From assembly GCF_001548235.1 (NCBI RefSeq), contig NZ_AP014938.1, positions 1,116,001-1,180,000 on the forward strand: a DNA stretch of 64,000 nt, written 5' to 3'. A program made the position numbers and the translations under genes. The notes under the pieces are model-generated. The model was not told the origin of the DNA and made no database searches. It saw nothing but the letters and a program-made list of their open reading frames with translations. This document shows positions 52,496 through 59,950 of this stretch, in pieces (positions within the stretch are counted from its first letter, which is position 1; each line of letters begins with the position of its first letter). The DNA comes from Rothia mucilaginosa. Lineage in GTDB: Bacteria; Actinomycetota; Actinomycetes; Actinomycetales; Micrococcaceae.

Positions 52496-53899
52496 ATGGT
52501 TGATTATAGTAAATCAAAGCATGTGAATGTTTTGGATTTTGGTGCAGACCCAACCGGCACGAAGGATTCCGCACCAGCAATTCAAAATGCCATTAACTCG
52601 GTGGCCGCTGTTCCCGGTGGTGGTTCTGTCGAGATTCCTTCGGGAATCTATCTTGTGAGTAATGATTTTATTAATCTCAGGGATAGGGTAGAGGTGTATG
52701 GTCATGGATTCTCAACACAAATTATTGGGTTTAATAAAAACCCGAAGATTTTAAGAGATGTTGATGGTGATGATATGGAGTGTCAGGGGGTATTTCATAT
52801 GGGGTCATACAATACCTTTGTGGGTGATATGGGAACAAATATACCAATGCGTTTTGGGGTGCGGGATATGTTTATTCGTGCCGCCAATCTTAATCTTTTG
52901 AATCCTAATATTCGTAAAGGATTTTTTGAGTATCAAATTGCTCAGGGTAAGCATGTTGCTGATAATTATATACCGGATAATATTGCGGGCATTATTGTTC
53001 ATACAAGATATGATATTTTTAATGAACCTGAAGCTGCCCCCATTATTTCAAATGTTGAAATCTGGGATACCGCAATCGGAATTGCCATCCTGGGTGAACA
53101 TGATCGTGCTATGAAGGTTGATAAGGTCCGCATTCGTAAAACTCGCAGACAAGGGCTCTTGGTGGGAAAGCCGGTGGGTCATGTTCAGCGTAGAACAGAG
53201 AGTTTGAACTCTGGAGCTGCGGATAATAAGTTTGTGATGGTTGAGGTCTCTGATGCCAATCTTGGTGGCGGATATCATGGGGCAATTGAGGTGTATGGGG
53301 CTCAATGTAAATTTGTGGCATGTACCGCCTGGTTTGCTATTCGCAATAAGCCAAATTCCGACCTTTATCACGATAGAGATCAGTACCGCAGAAAGTCTGG
53401 TGCCGGGTGGGCAGTTTTTGGCGAACGGAATATGTTCATCGGATGTACCGCTCAGGAGAATGGCGGGCACGGGTGGGTCGTAGGTTTCAAGGATAATCAG
53501 TTTATGAATTGTCTAGGTGAGTCCTCGAGTCTCGAGAATTCACTTATTCTTAAGGGAACTGCACGCACTGATGAAGCAGCTAATTGGTATATTGGACGAA
53601 ATGCTTCTGGAGCACGCCTAGTATCGCCGCGTTCGGCTAATCCGAAAGTTGGCCAGCGTTCCTCGCGTTACGGGTTTTATCTGGAGAATAAGCTGGATGA
53701 TATTAGTATTGTGGCCGGTTCATCGCGTAATGCCCGTGATGGTAATAAATTGACTTCGAGTGACGGTCGGCACCTTTTCTTTAGGAGAGATCGCAGTGTC
53801 CCCTGGGGCAATTTCTATATTGATATTAATTTTGTGGTCTATAGAACCTCGCAAGATAATGAGATTAATCGGAATAGTCAAAATGACGTAAAAGTTTAA
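52496..53899 (+). CDS. Right-handed beta-helix protein, pectate-lyase-3-like (paralogue 3, AT-rich)
   Basis: 467 residues from the ATG at 52496 (AAAGGAA 7 bases upstream; the open frame starts at 52454). DFGADPTGTKDSAPAIQNAI opens the beta helix. Conserved blocks: WDTAIGIAILGEHDRAMKVD, RTESLNSGAADNKFVMVEVS, ERNMFIGCTAQENGGHGWV. No signal peptide. Codon use and base composition are much AT-richer than paralogues 1 and 2 (third positions often A/T), indicating a different source. Directly followed by two SLH-like genes. Confidence 0.82.
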   Translation: MVDYSKSKHVNVLDFGADPTGTKDSAPAIQNAINSVAAVPGGGSVEIPSGIYLVSNDFINLRDRVEVYGHGFSTQIIGFNKNPKILRDVDGDDMECQGVFHMGSYNTFVGDMGTNIPMRFGVRDMFIRAANLNLLNPNIRKGFFEYQIAQGKHVADNYIPDNIAGIIVHTRYDIFNEPEAAPIISNVEIWDTAIGIAILGEHDRAMKVDKVRIRKTRRQGLLVGKPVGHVQRRTESLNSGAADNKFVMVEVSDANLGGGYHGAIEVYGAQCKFVACTAWFAIRNKPNSDLYHDRDQYRRKSGAGWAVFGERNMFIGCTAQENGGHGWVVGFKDNQFMNCLGESSSLENSLILKGTARTDEAANWYIGRNASGARLVSPRSANPKVGQRSSRYGFYLENKLDDISIVAGSSRNARDGNKLTSSDGRHLFFRRDRSVPWGNFYIDINFVVYRTSQDNEINRNSQNDVKV

Positions 53900-53922
53900 T
53901 CATTCTGAAATAATTGCGCGGA

Positions 53923-53957
53923 GAGTGAATCCCGAGTATGTTCAAAGGGATTCACTC
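53923..53957 (+). terminator. Terminator of beta-helix gene 3
   Basis: GAGTGAATCCC and GGGATTCACTC are a perfect 11-bp stem. The downstream half recurs before the second SLH-like gene (about 54999-55030), showing that the duplication included it. Confidence 0.8.
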
Positions 53958-53993
53958 TTCTTCTACTCTCACACCTTTCACCGAGGATAGAAA

Positions 53994-54821
53994 ATGAAGA
54001 AAAACCTTTCGACCCGCGGCGCGGCGGCACTGTTGGCGCTGGCTATGGGGTATATGGGTCAGGGCGCGGCCCAGGCGGCATACATTCAGCCGAAATCTGC
54101 ACAGCCTGTAGAAGAGCTGGAATTTGATGTTAATTGTTTTGACATGCACTTCTATTACGGCAAGAACGTTATAACCAATTTGCACTGGGCGGAGTGTACC
54201 GGCCTGATTACGAAGAAGCAGGTTGTTGGGCTGGCTACAACCGATGAAGATAAGTTGCCGAACGGGGTCATGACTATCTCGCGTGGCCGCTTGCTGGAGC
54301 ACCTGTACCATCTGGCGGGTTCACCCGAGGTGAAGAACCTGCCGGAGAAGTCCCCGTACACCGACCTGACTCCGGGCGATGCCCGTTATAAGGTTGCTAT
54401 TTGGGCGACCCGTGTAGGTTTGAGTGCTGGTTGGTCTGATGGTTCCTTCCACTACGACACTCCGGCGAGCCGTGGCGCCTACTTTACCTTCCTTTATCGT
54501 GCTGCGGGTAGCCCCAAGGTGACTCTGGAATCTCTGGATGCGGCGAATGCTGTGCGTGCTGAGAAGGGTGCTGCTCCCATTAAGGAGGGTAGTGAGTTGC
54601 ATCGAGCAATGAGCTGGGTGTATCAGCATGCGCTGGCGAAGGGGGAAGATGTCCGGGCGTATGACACTAGATTCCTCACTGACGGGTACACGCCGGGGGA
54701 TTTCAATGAAACACCGGATTTCTATTACGTTTCGTACCCCACTATTTTCACCCCTCTCATGATTCTTGATTACCGTGAGGAGTTGGCACCGATTGTGGCT
54801 CGTCTGCAGTCGCTGTCCTAA
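53994..54821 (+). CDS. Exported SLH-like domain protein (paralogue 3)
   Basis: 275 residues, ATG with GAGGAT 6 bases upstream. Signal peptide LLALAMGYMGQGAAQAAY. SLH-like core: SRGRLLEHLYHLAGSP and ATRVGLSAGWSDGSFHYDTP with FLYRAAGSP. A C-terminal about 90 residues is unique. Tandem duplicate of the next gene (period about 1067 bases). GC content is back to chromosomal level. Confidence 0.82.
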   Translation: MKKNLSTRGAAALLALAMGYMGQGAAQAAYIQPKSAQPVEELEFDVNCFDMHFYYGKNVITNLHWAECTGLITKKQVVGLATTDEDKLPNGVMTISRGRLLEHLYHLAGSPEVKNLPEKSPYTDLTPGDARYKVAIWATRVGLSAGWSDGSFHYDTPASRGAYFTFLYRAAGSPKVTLESLDAANAVRAEKGAAPIKEGSELHRAMSWVYQHALAKGEDVRAYDTRFLTDGYTPGDFNETPDFYYVSYPTIFTPLMILDYREELAPIVARLQSLS

Positions 54822-54846
54822 CGGCAGGTGAGCGGGAGGGCTTGCT

Positions 54847-54919
54847 GGGGGCGTGTTCCCCGTGTCTGGTTCGTGCGATTTTTCGTGCGTGCTGGAGGCG
54901 GCGGGCACGCCCCCTTTTG
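54847..54919 (+). terminator. Terminator-like structured repeat, copy C2
   Basis: Starts GGGGGCGTGTTCCCCGTG, ends GGGCACGCCCCCTTTTG, as C1. Between the two SLH-like genes. Confidence 0.85.
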
Positions 54920-55060
54920 CTGCATCTTTCGCCTTTGTTGTGTCTTTCGCCGCATCCGCCTGCACACCGGGTGTAGTTGATTGCGCGAGGTGCAGATTCC
55001 GAGTATGTTCAAAGAAATTCACTCTTCTTCCGTTCTCACACCTTTCACCGAGGATAGAAA

Positions 55061-55891
55061 ATGAAGAAAAACCTTTCGACCCGCGGCGCGGTAGCACTGT
55101 TGGCACTGACTATGGGCTTCATGGGTCAGGGCGTGGCCCAGGCTACGCATATTGATCCGAAACCTGCACAGCCTACTGAAGAATCCAAGGCTAATGTCAA
55201 CTGTTTCGAAATGTACGGCGAATACGGCAGGAACGCTATGAACAGTTGGCAGTGGGCGGAGTGCACCGGCCTGATTACGAAGGAACAGGCTGTTGAGCTG
55301 GACAACATCGATGAGTGGTCCCTGCCGAATGAGGTCATGACCATTTCGCGCGGCCGTTTGCTGGAGTACCTGTATCAGCTGGCTGGCTCACCCGAGGTGA
55401 AGAACCTACCGGAGAAATCCCCGTACACCGACCTGACCCCGGGCGATGCGCGTTATAAGGTTGCTATCTGGGCGACCCGCGTGGGTTTGACCACCGGTTG
55501 GTCTGATGGTTCCTTCCACTACGACACTCCGGCGAGCCGTGGCGCCTACTTTACTTTCCTTTATCGTGCCGCGGGTAGCCCTAAGGTGACTTTGGAACCC
55601 CTGGGTAAGGCGAATGCTGCACGATATAAGAAGCGTTTTGCCCCCATTAAGCGGGGAAGCGAGTTGCATCGAGCAATGAGCTGGGCGTACCAGCATGCAA
55701 TGGCGAAGCGGGAGGATTATGACCTGCCCATGAACTTCAACTACCCCAGGGCCGATTACGTGACATGGGACGCCTACAGGGTGCCGGACTACTACTTCGC
55801 TTCGCACCGCACTATTTTTATTCCTCTTATGATTCTGGACAGTCATGAGGAGTTGGCACCGATTGTGGCTCGTCTGCAGTCACTGTCCTAG
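55061..55891 (+). CDS. Exported SLH-like domain protein (paralogue 4)
   Basis: 276 residues. Same signal peptide type and SLH-like core (SRGRLLEYLYQLAGSP, ATRVGLTTGWSDGSFHYDTP) as the previous gene; identical promoter/leader sequence TTCACCGAGGATAG. The C-terminal part differs (DYDLPMNFNYPRADYVTWDAY). Recent tandem duplication with divergence of the tail, as if that region is under diversifying pressure. Confidence 0.82.
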   Translation: MKKNLSTRGAVALLALTMGFMGQGVAQATHIDPKPAQPTEESKANVNCFEMYGEYGRNAMNSWQWAECTGLITKEQAVELDNIDEWSLPNEVMTISRGRLLEYLYQLAGSPEVKNLPEKSPYTDLTPGDARYKVAIWATRVGLTTGWSDGSFHYDTPASRGAYFTFLYRAAGSPKVTLEPLGKANAARYKKRFAPIKRGSELHRAMSWAYQHAMAKREDYDLPMNFNYPRADYVTWDAYRVPDYYFASHRTIFIPLMILDSHEELAPIVARLQSLS

Positions 55892-55919
55892 TGATAGGTG
55901 AGCTGCAGATGAACGGAGA

Positions 55920-55990
55920 GGGCGTGTTCCCAGTGTCTGGTTCGGGCGAGTTTTCGTGCGTGCTGGAGGCGGTGGGCACGCCCCTTTTTT
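55920..55990 (+). terminator. Terminator-like structured repeat, copy C3
   Basis: As C1/C2 with slight changes (GGGCGTGTTCCCAGTG start; CACGCCCCTTTTTT end). Copies C1 and C3 enclose the low-GC cassette in direct orientation. Confidence 0.85.
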
Positions 55991-56096
55991 GTGCTCTTTG
56001 ATTGTGTTCGGAGGTTCCGTGGAAGGACATGTGTAACCGAACTATTCTTCGGAAAACAGCCTCGGAGGGCTTCTTGGGGTGCTAATATAGGCGTAT

Positions 56097-56114
56097 TACG
56101 AAGAATACTTCGTA
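56097..56114. promoter_or_regulatory. Inverted repeat, probable HipB operator
   Basis: TACGAAG and CTTCGTA with a 4-base spacer lie 38 bases upstream of hipB, overlapping a TATAAC -10. HipB binds palindromes in its own promoter. Confidence 0.65.
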
Positions 56115-56151
56115 TAACCTGAGGTTCTGTAGCGGTGAGGAGGAGGCCCCC

Positions 56152-56376
56152 ATGGCATTCGACGCAACGGAGTTCGCGCAGGAATTTGGTGCCCAGGTTC
56201 GTGCCGTCCGCAAGTACGAAAAAATCACCCAAATGGAGTTGGCGTGGATGGTTGGGCTCAGCGATAAAACGATCCGCGATATTGAGCGTGGGCTACCCGG
56301 CCCGTCAATTGGTGCGGTCCTCAAGGTCGCCCAAGAGCTCGGCATCGAGCTGACTATTGCCAACCCCCTCACCTAA
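56152..56376 (+). CDS. hipB: Xre-family antitoxin/regulator, HipB-like
   Basis: 74 residues, ATG with GGAGGAGG 6 bases upstream. A single helix-turn-helix (YEKITQMELAWMVGLSDKTI then RDIERGLPGPSIGAVLKVAQ). With hipA 43 bases downstream it forms a HipBA module. HipB neutralises HipA and represses the operon through the inverted repeat upstream. Cognate pairing is inferred from the context. Confidence 0.9.
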   Translation: MAFDATEFAQEFGAQVRAVRKYEKITQMELAWMVGLSDKTIRDIERGLPGPSIGAVLKVAQELGIELTIANPLT

Positions 56377-56419
56377 CCCCTCCCCACACCGTGCTAGAAG
56401 GCTGAACTGGAGAAAAGCC

Positions 56420-57661
56420 ATGACAGATGAACTTATGGCAGATGTCTATAAAGATGGTGTTCTCGCCGCATATTTGAGGCGAGATGCTAATGGGTTGATT
56501 CATTTCACCTACCGAGCAGAATATAATGGTCCGGCAGTTGCTACGAGCCTGCCTTTGGGTACGGAATATACTGCAGAATCAATTCCTCCTTTCTTTCAGA
56601 ATCTTTTGCCCGAAGGCTATAGGCTTGACGTTGTCAGTTCCGAGAAAAAAATCAGCAAAAATAACACCCTGGGCTTATTGCTGGTGATTGGTTCTGACGT
56701 TCCAGGCGATGTGCAAATTATTGAGCACGGGCGGGAACTGTACACCGCTCCTGCCGCGTTGGTTAACCAACCTGAGGCTGTTTCTTTTACAGAGCTTATG
56801 GGTACGGTTGACCGCCGAGGACTGCCTGGCGTTCAAGAAAAGCTGAGCGCTGTCATGAAAACCCTACCTGTACATTGGAAGGGCGCTGGCTACGATGCGC
56901 TTCTGAAAATCAGCCCGCAACGAATGCCTGGGCTCGTAGAAAACGAAGCTGCCCACCTCACGGCGGCCGCACTCATGGGGATTCCTGTAGCTCAGCATGA
57001 GCTTGTCTATGATCGGGACGGCGTATCGGGTTTGATGGTTTCTCGATTCGACAGAACACCCTCTGGGGGACGCATCGCCATGGAAGATGGTGCCCAAATT
57101 TTGGGTATTCCTTCAGGTGAGAAATACACGGAAGACAACCATGCCGTGACAACAGAGAGCGTCATTCAAGCAATGGTGAAGCTTGCTGCTTCCCCGGCTA
57201 TTGCCCGAAGGAATCTTTACCTGCATTTTCTCTACGCCTGGCTGACAGGCAATGGGGACCTGCACGCAAAAAATATTTCGCTCCTCAAGGGACGCCGTGG
57301 ATGGGAAGTAGCTCCTATCTACGACATCCCCTGTTCGCTTGTACACATTAAATCCCTGTCTATGGCGCTTAGCGTGAACGGAAAAGATAACTCGAATCCC
57401 GGCGACGGTTCACCACCCGAAGACTGGAAGATTACTGTTGACGATTGGCTTGCTCTTGCCGATACCATCGGTCTTCCACCCAAGGTGCAGAAAGACGCCC
57501 TAAAGCGTGCTCTCAAAGCGGCTCGAGCAGTTCGCTGGCCCACAGACCGAGCCGCCCCGGGATATGTTTTCAACTCAAATGCCTCACCGTTTAAGGCCAT
57601 GCAGAAAGAGTTGGAACACCGTCAGGACGAGTTTGAAGAGTACCTTCATCCGCGCTCCTAA
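56420..57661 (+). CDS. hipA: HipA-family serine/threonine kinase toxin
   Basis: 413 residues from the ATG at 56420 (GGAG 8 bases upstream; the open frame starts at 56357, overlapping hipB). Family motifs: RRGLPGVQEKLSAVM (region of the autophosphorylated loop), LLKISPQRMPGL, NEAAHLTAAALMGIP, LFLYAWLTGNGDLHAKNIS (catalytic Asp and Asn) and APIYDIPCSL. HipA phosphorylates aminoacyl-tRNA synthetases and causes growth arrest/persistence. Intact length. Type II toxin-antitoxin system with HipB. Confidence 0.92.
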   Translation: MTDELMADVYKDGVLAAYLRRDANGLIHFTYRAEYNGPAVATSLPLGTEYTAESIPPFFQNLLPEGYRLDVVSSEKKISKNNTLGLLLVIGSDVPGDVQIIEHGRELYTAPAALVNQPEAVSFTELMGTVDRRGLPGVQEKLSAVMKTLPVHWKGAGYDALLKISPQRMPGLVENEAAHLTAAALMGIPVAQHELVYDRDGVSGLMVSRFDRTPSGGRIAMEDGAQILGIPSGEKYTEDNHAVTTESVIQAMVKLAASPAIARRNLYLHFLYAWLTGNGDLHAKNISLLKGRRGWEVAPIYDIPCSLVHIKSLSMALSVNGKDNSNPGDGSPPEDWKITVDDWLALADTIGLPPKVQKDALKRALKAARAVRWPTDRAAPGYVFNSNASPFKAMQKELEHRQDEFEEYLHPRS

Positions 57662-57703
57662 GGCTCCTGACTTCTTGAGCCTTCGTTATTTCTAAATTCT
57701 CCT

Positions 57704-57733
57704 CGTGAAGTATCTATATACATAGACACTTCG
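57704..57733 (+). terminator. hipA terminator
   Basis: CGTGAAGTATCTATA and TAGACACTTCGC form an imperfect hairpin just after hipA. Confidence 0.6.
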
Positions 57734-57770
57734 CAATTTCTACAGAGGAGCTTTCTACAAAGGAACCACC

Positions 57771-58922
57771 ATGCAGAATGGACGCGCAGGACGCCTGCAC
57801 CCCGCCGTCGGCACTGCCCGCCGCCACCTCGCCGCCGCCCTCGAAAAGCTCCTCGGCGCCGGAAGTATCAAAGCCACCGGACGCTCCCGCACCGCCTCCA
57901 CCGCGGACGCTGCAGACCTGCCCCTGCTCCTGGTCGCCTGCAGCGGCGGCCCCGACTCCCTCGCGCTGGCAGCCATTGCCGCGCACTTTGCTCGCCGCGG
58001 CGACGTACGCGTAGGCGCCATCATCGTCGACCACGACCTACAAGAAAACTCCGCCGCGGTCGCCGCGCAGACCGCGCAGACCCTCGCCGACCTGGGGCTT
58101 CACCCCGTCATCACCGAAAAAGTGCAGGTTCCCGTCGGCAACATGGGCCCCGAAATGGCGGCACGCACCGCCCGCTACAGCGCCTTCACCAAAGCCGTTA
58201 AAGCCACCGGCGCCCGCGCCGTACTACTCGGCCACACCCTCGACGACCAGGCAGAAACCGTGCTGCTCGGCCTAAGCCGCGGCTCCGGCACGCGCTCCCT
58301 GGCGGGCATGCCGCCCGTGCGCGTCGAAGAGGGCGTCACCTACCTGCGGCCCTTCCTCGGACTGCGCCGCACCGACATGCTCGACATCTGCGACGCCGAA
58401 ACCCTCACCCCCTGGATCGACCCGACCAACGCCGACGAAACCCTCATGCGTGCCCGCATCCGCCACAGCGTGCTGCCCTATCTGGAGGAGCACCTCGGCG
58501 GGGACGTCGCCCGCTCCCTGGCGCGCACCGCCTCCGTAGCTGGCCCCGATGCCGAATACCTCGACGAACAGGCGCAGGTTGCCTACAGGCAGGCGCTCCT
58601 ACCCGCCGGAACCGCCGTGCGCGGCATTGAACGTGAAGACGCCGTGCTGCTGGACCATGCCGTGCTGCTGGACCGTGCGCAGGTGGCGGCGCTGCATCCG
58701 GCGCTTCGTTTGCGTGTGCTTGCCACCGCCTGCAAAGCCGCCGGGGGAGAGAACCCCGGCTTCGAGCGACTGCAGGCGCTGGACTCTTTCACCGCCGAAT
58801 ACGCGGTAGCTGGGCCCGTTCAGATGCCCGGTCACGTGAGCGCGTACCGCCGCCGCAAAATTGTGCATCCGGCAACCGGTGAACGCCTGGACGTGCTCGT
58901 ATTAGTGCCAACTCGACCCTAA
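57771..58922 (+). CDS. tilS: tRNA(Ile)-lysidine synthase
   Basis: 383 residues, ATG with AAAGGA 6 bases upstream. It converts C34 of tRNA-Ile2 to lysidine. PP-loop motif SGGPDSLAL (Ser58), HTLDDQAETVLLGLSRGSG, and a C-terminal TilS domain. An N-terminal extension of about 50 residues is typical in actinobacteria. A tandem AVLLDHAVLLDR repeat (18 bp) is present near residues 290-301. Runs into hpt, forming the usual tilS-hpt-ftsH-folE cluster. Confidence 0.93.
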   Translation: MQNGRAGRLHPAVGTARRHLAAALEKLLGAGSIKATGRSRTASTADAADLPLLLVACSGGPDSLALAAIAAHFARRGDVRVGAIIVDHDLQENSAAVAAQTAQTLADLGLHPVITEKVQVPVGNMGPEMAARTARYSAFTKAVKATGARAVLLGHTLDDQAETVLLGLSRGSGTRSLAGMPPVRVEEGVTYLRPFLGLRRTDMLDICDAETLTPWIDPTNADETLMRARIRHSVLPYLEEHLGGDVARSLARTASVAGPDAEYLDEQAQVAYRQALLPAGTAVRGIEREDAVLLDHAVLLDRAQVAALHPALRLRVLATACKAAGGENPGFERLQALDSFTAEYAVAGPVQMPGHVSAYRRRKIVHPATGERLDVLVLVPTRP

Positions 58923-59105
58923 CTAGGTGCCCGCGGAAGCATCCTCAGCACACACTATCTGCGTGGTGAGGTGCGCCGCGGCGCCGTTTTAAGCCATACT
59001 TAAGGCGAACACCATCCACATTGTCCGCCGTGGGAAGGCATGAAACCCCGCACCCGGGGCCCCCGGCGGAGGCGCAGAGCGTCTAAAGATACGAAGGAAT
59101 ACATC

Positions 59106-59657
59106 GTGCAGGCTATCGACGTGCAGGACGATATTAAGAACGTTCTCTTCAGCAAGGAAGAGATTAACGCGAAGGTCGCCGAACTGGCGGCGCGCATCGA
59201 CGAAGACTACGCTGGTAAGGACGTGCTGTTGGTGGGTGTTCTTAAGGGCGCCATCATGATCATGGCTGACCTTTCCCGCGCTCTCAAAGGCCACTACACC
59301 ATGGACTGGATGGCTGTTTCTTCTTACGGTTCCGGCACCAAGTCCTCCGGTGTTGTGCGTATCCTCAAGGACCTGGACACCGACCTGGTGGGCCGCAACG
59401 TCCTGATCGTTGAAGACATCATTGACTCCGGCCTGACCCTGGCATGGCTGCAGCAGAACCTGATTTCTCGCGGTGCAGCTTCCGTTGAGATCTGCACCCT
59501 GCTGCGCAAGCCCAAGGTCGTCAAGGCTGACGTTGAGGTCAAGTACGTCGGCTGGGACATCGAGCCCGAATTCGTTGTTGGTTACGGCCTGGACTTCGCT
59601 GAGAAGTACCGCAACCTGGACTGCGTCGCAACCCTGCACCCGCACGTTTACTCCTAA
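59106..59657 (+). CDS. hpt: Hypoxanthine phosphoribosyltransferase
   Basis: 183 residues from the GTG at 59106 (GAAGGA 8 bases upstream); the longer frame from 59040 has no site and an Arg-rich unlikely N-terminus. PRPP-binding loop VLIVEDIIDSGLTL and GVLKGAIMIMADLSR are intact. Salvages hypoxanthine/guanine to nucleotides. Part of the tilS-hpt-ftsH cluster. Confidence 0.93.
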   Translation: MQAIDVQDDIKNVLFSKEEINAKVAELAARIDEDYAGKDVLLVGVLKGAIMIMADLSRALKGHYTMDWMAVSSYGSGTKSSGVVRILKDLDTDLVGRNVLIVEDIIDSGLTLAWLQQNLISRGAASVEICTLLRKPKVVKADVEVKYVGWDIEPEFVVGYGLDFAEKYRNLDCVATLHPHVYS

Positions 59658-59689
59658 GCCTTCACCTCAGTAACCATGCTGTAGGTGTT

Positions 59690-59726
59690 ACGCCCCGCCT
59701 CCTCACGCTTGTGGGGGAGCGGGGCG
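59690..59726 (+). terminator. hpt terminator
   Basis: ACGCCCCGCCTCC pairs with GGGGAGCGGGGCGT across an 11-base loop (near-perfect). Confidence 0.8.
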
Positions 59727-59950
59727 TTGCTGTACCCGGAGGCGGATACCCCCGGCAGTGGATATACCCGGCAAAGAAAATGCACTTTCACCCCCGCCGA
59801 GTGCTACAACCCTTTAGCCCGCAGGTGAAATAGAGAAGCCCGGTACCTAGCCGCCCGCCGGGGTAGGGTACATTTAAGGTTGCATCGTTGGGTGTTTCGG
59901 CTAGTATGCCGCACCCCAACGGGTTACAGCCGCAACGTAAGGACAAAGCA

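Noticed and set aside
56094..56118. loxP-like sequence (ATACTTCGTATAA resembles a loxP arm)
   Set aside because: Only one arm-like half is similar and no recombinase is near; better explained as the HipB operator.
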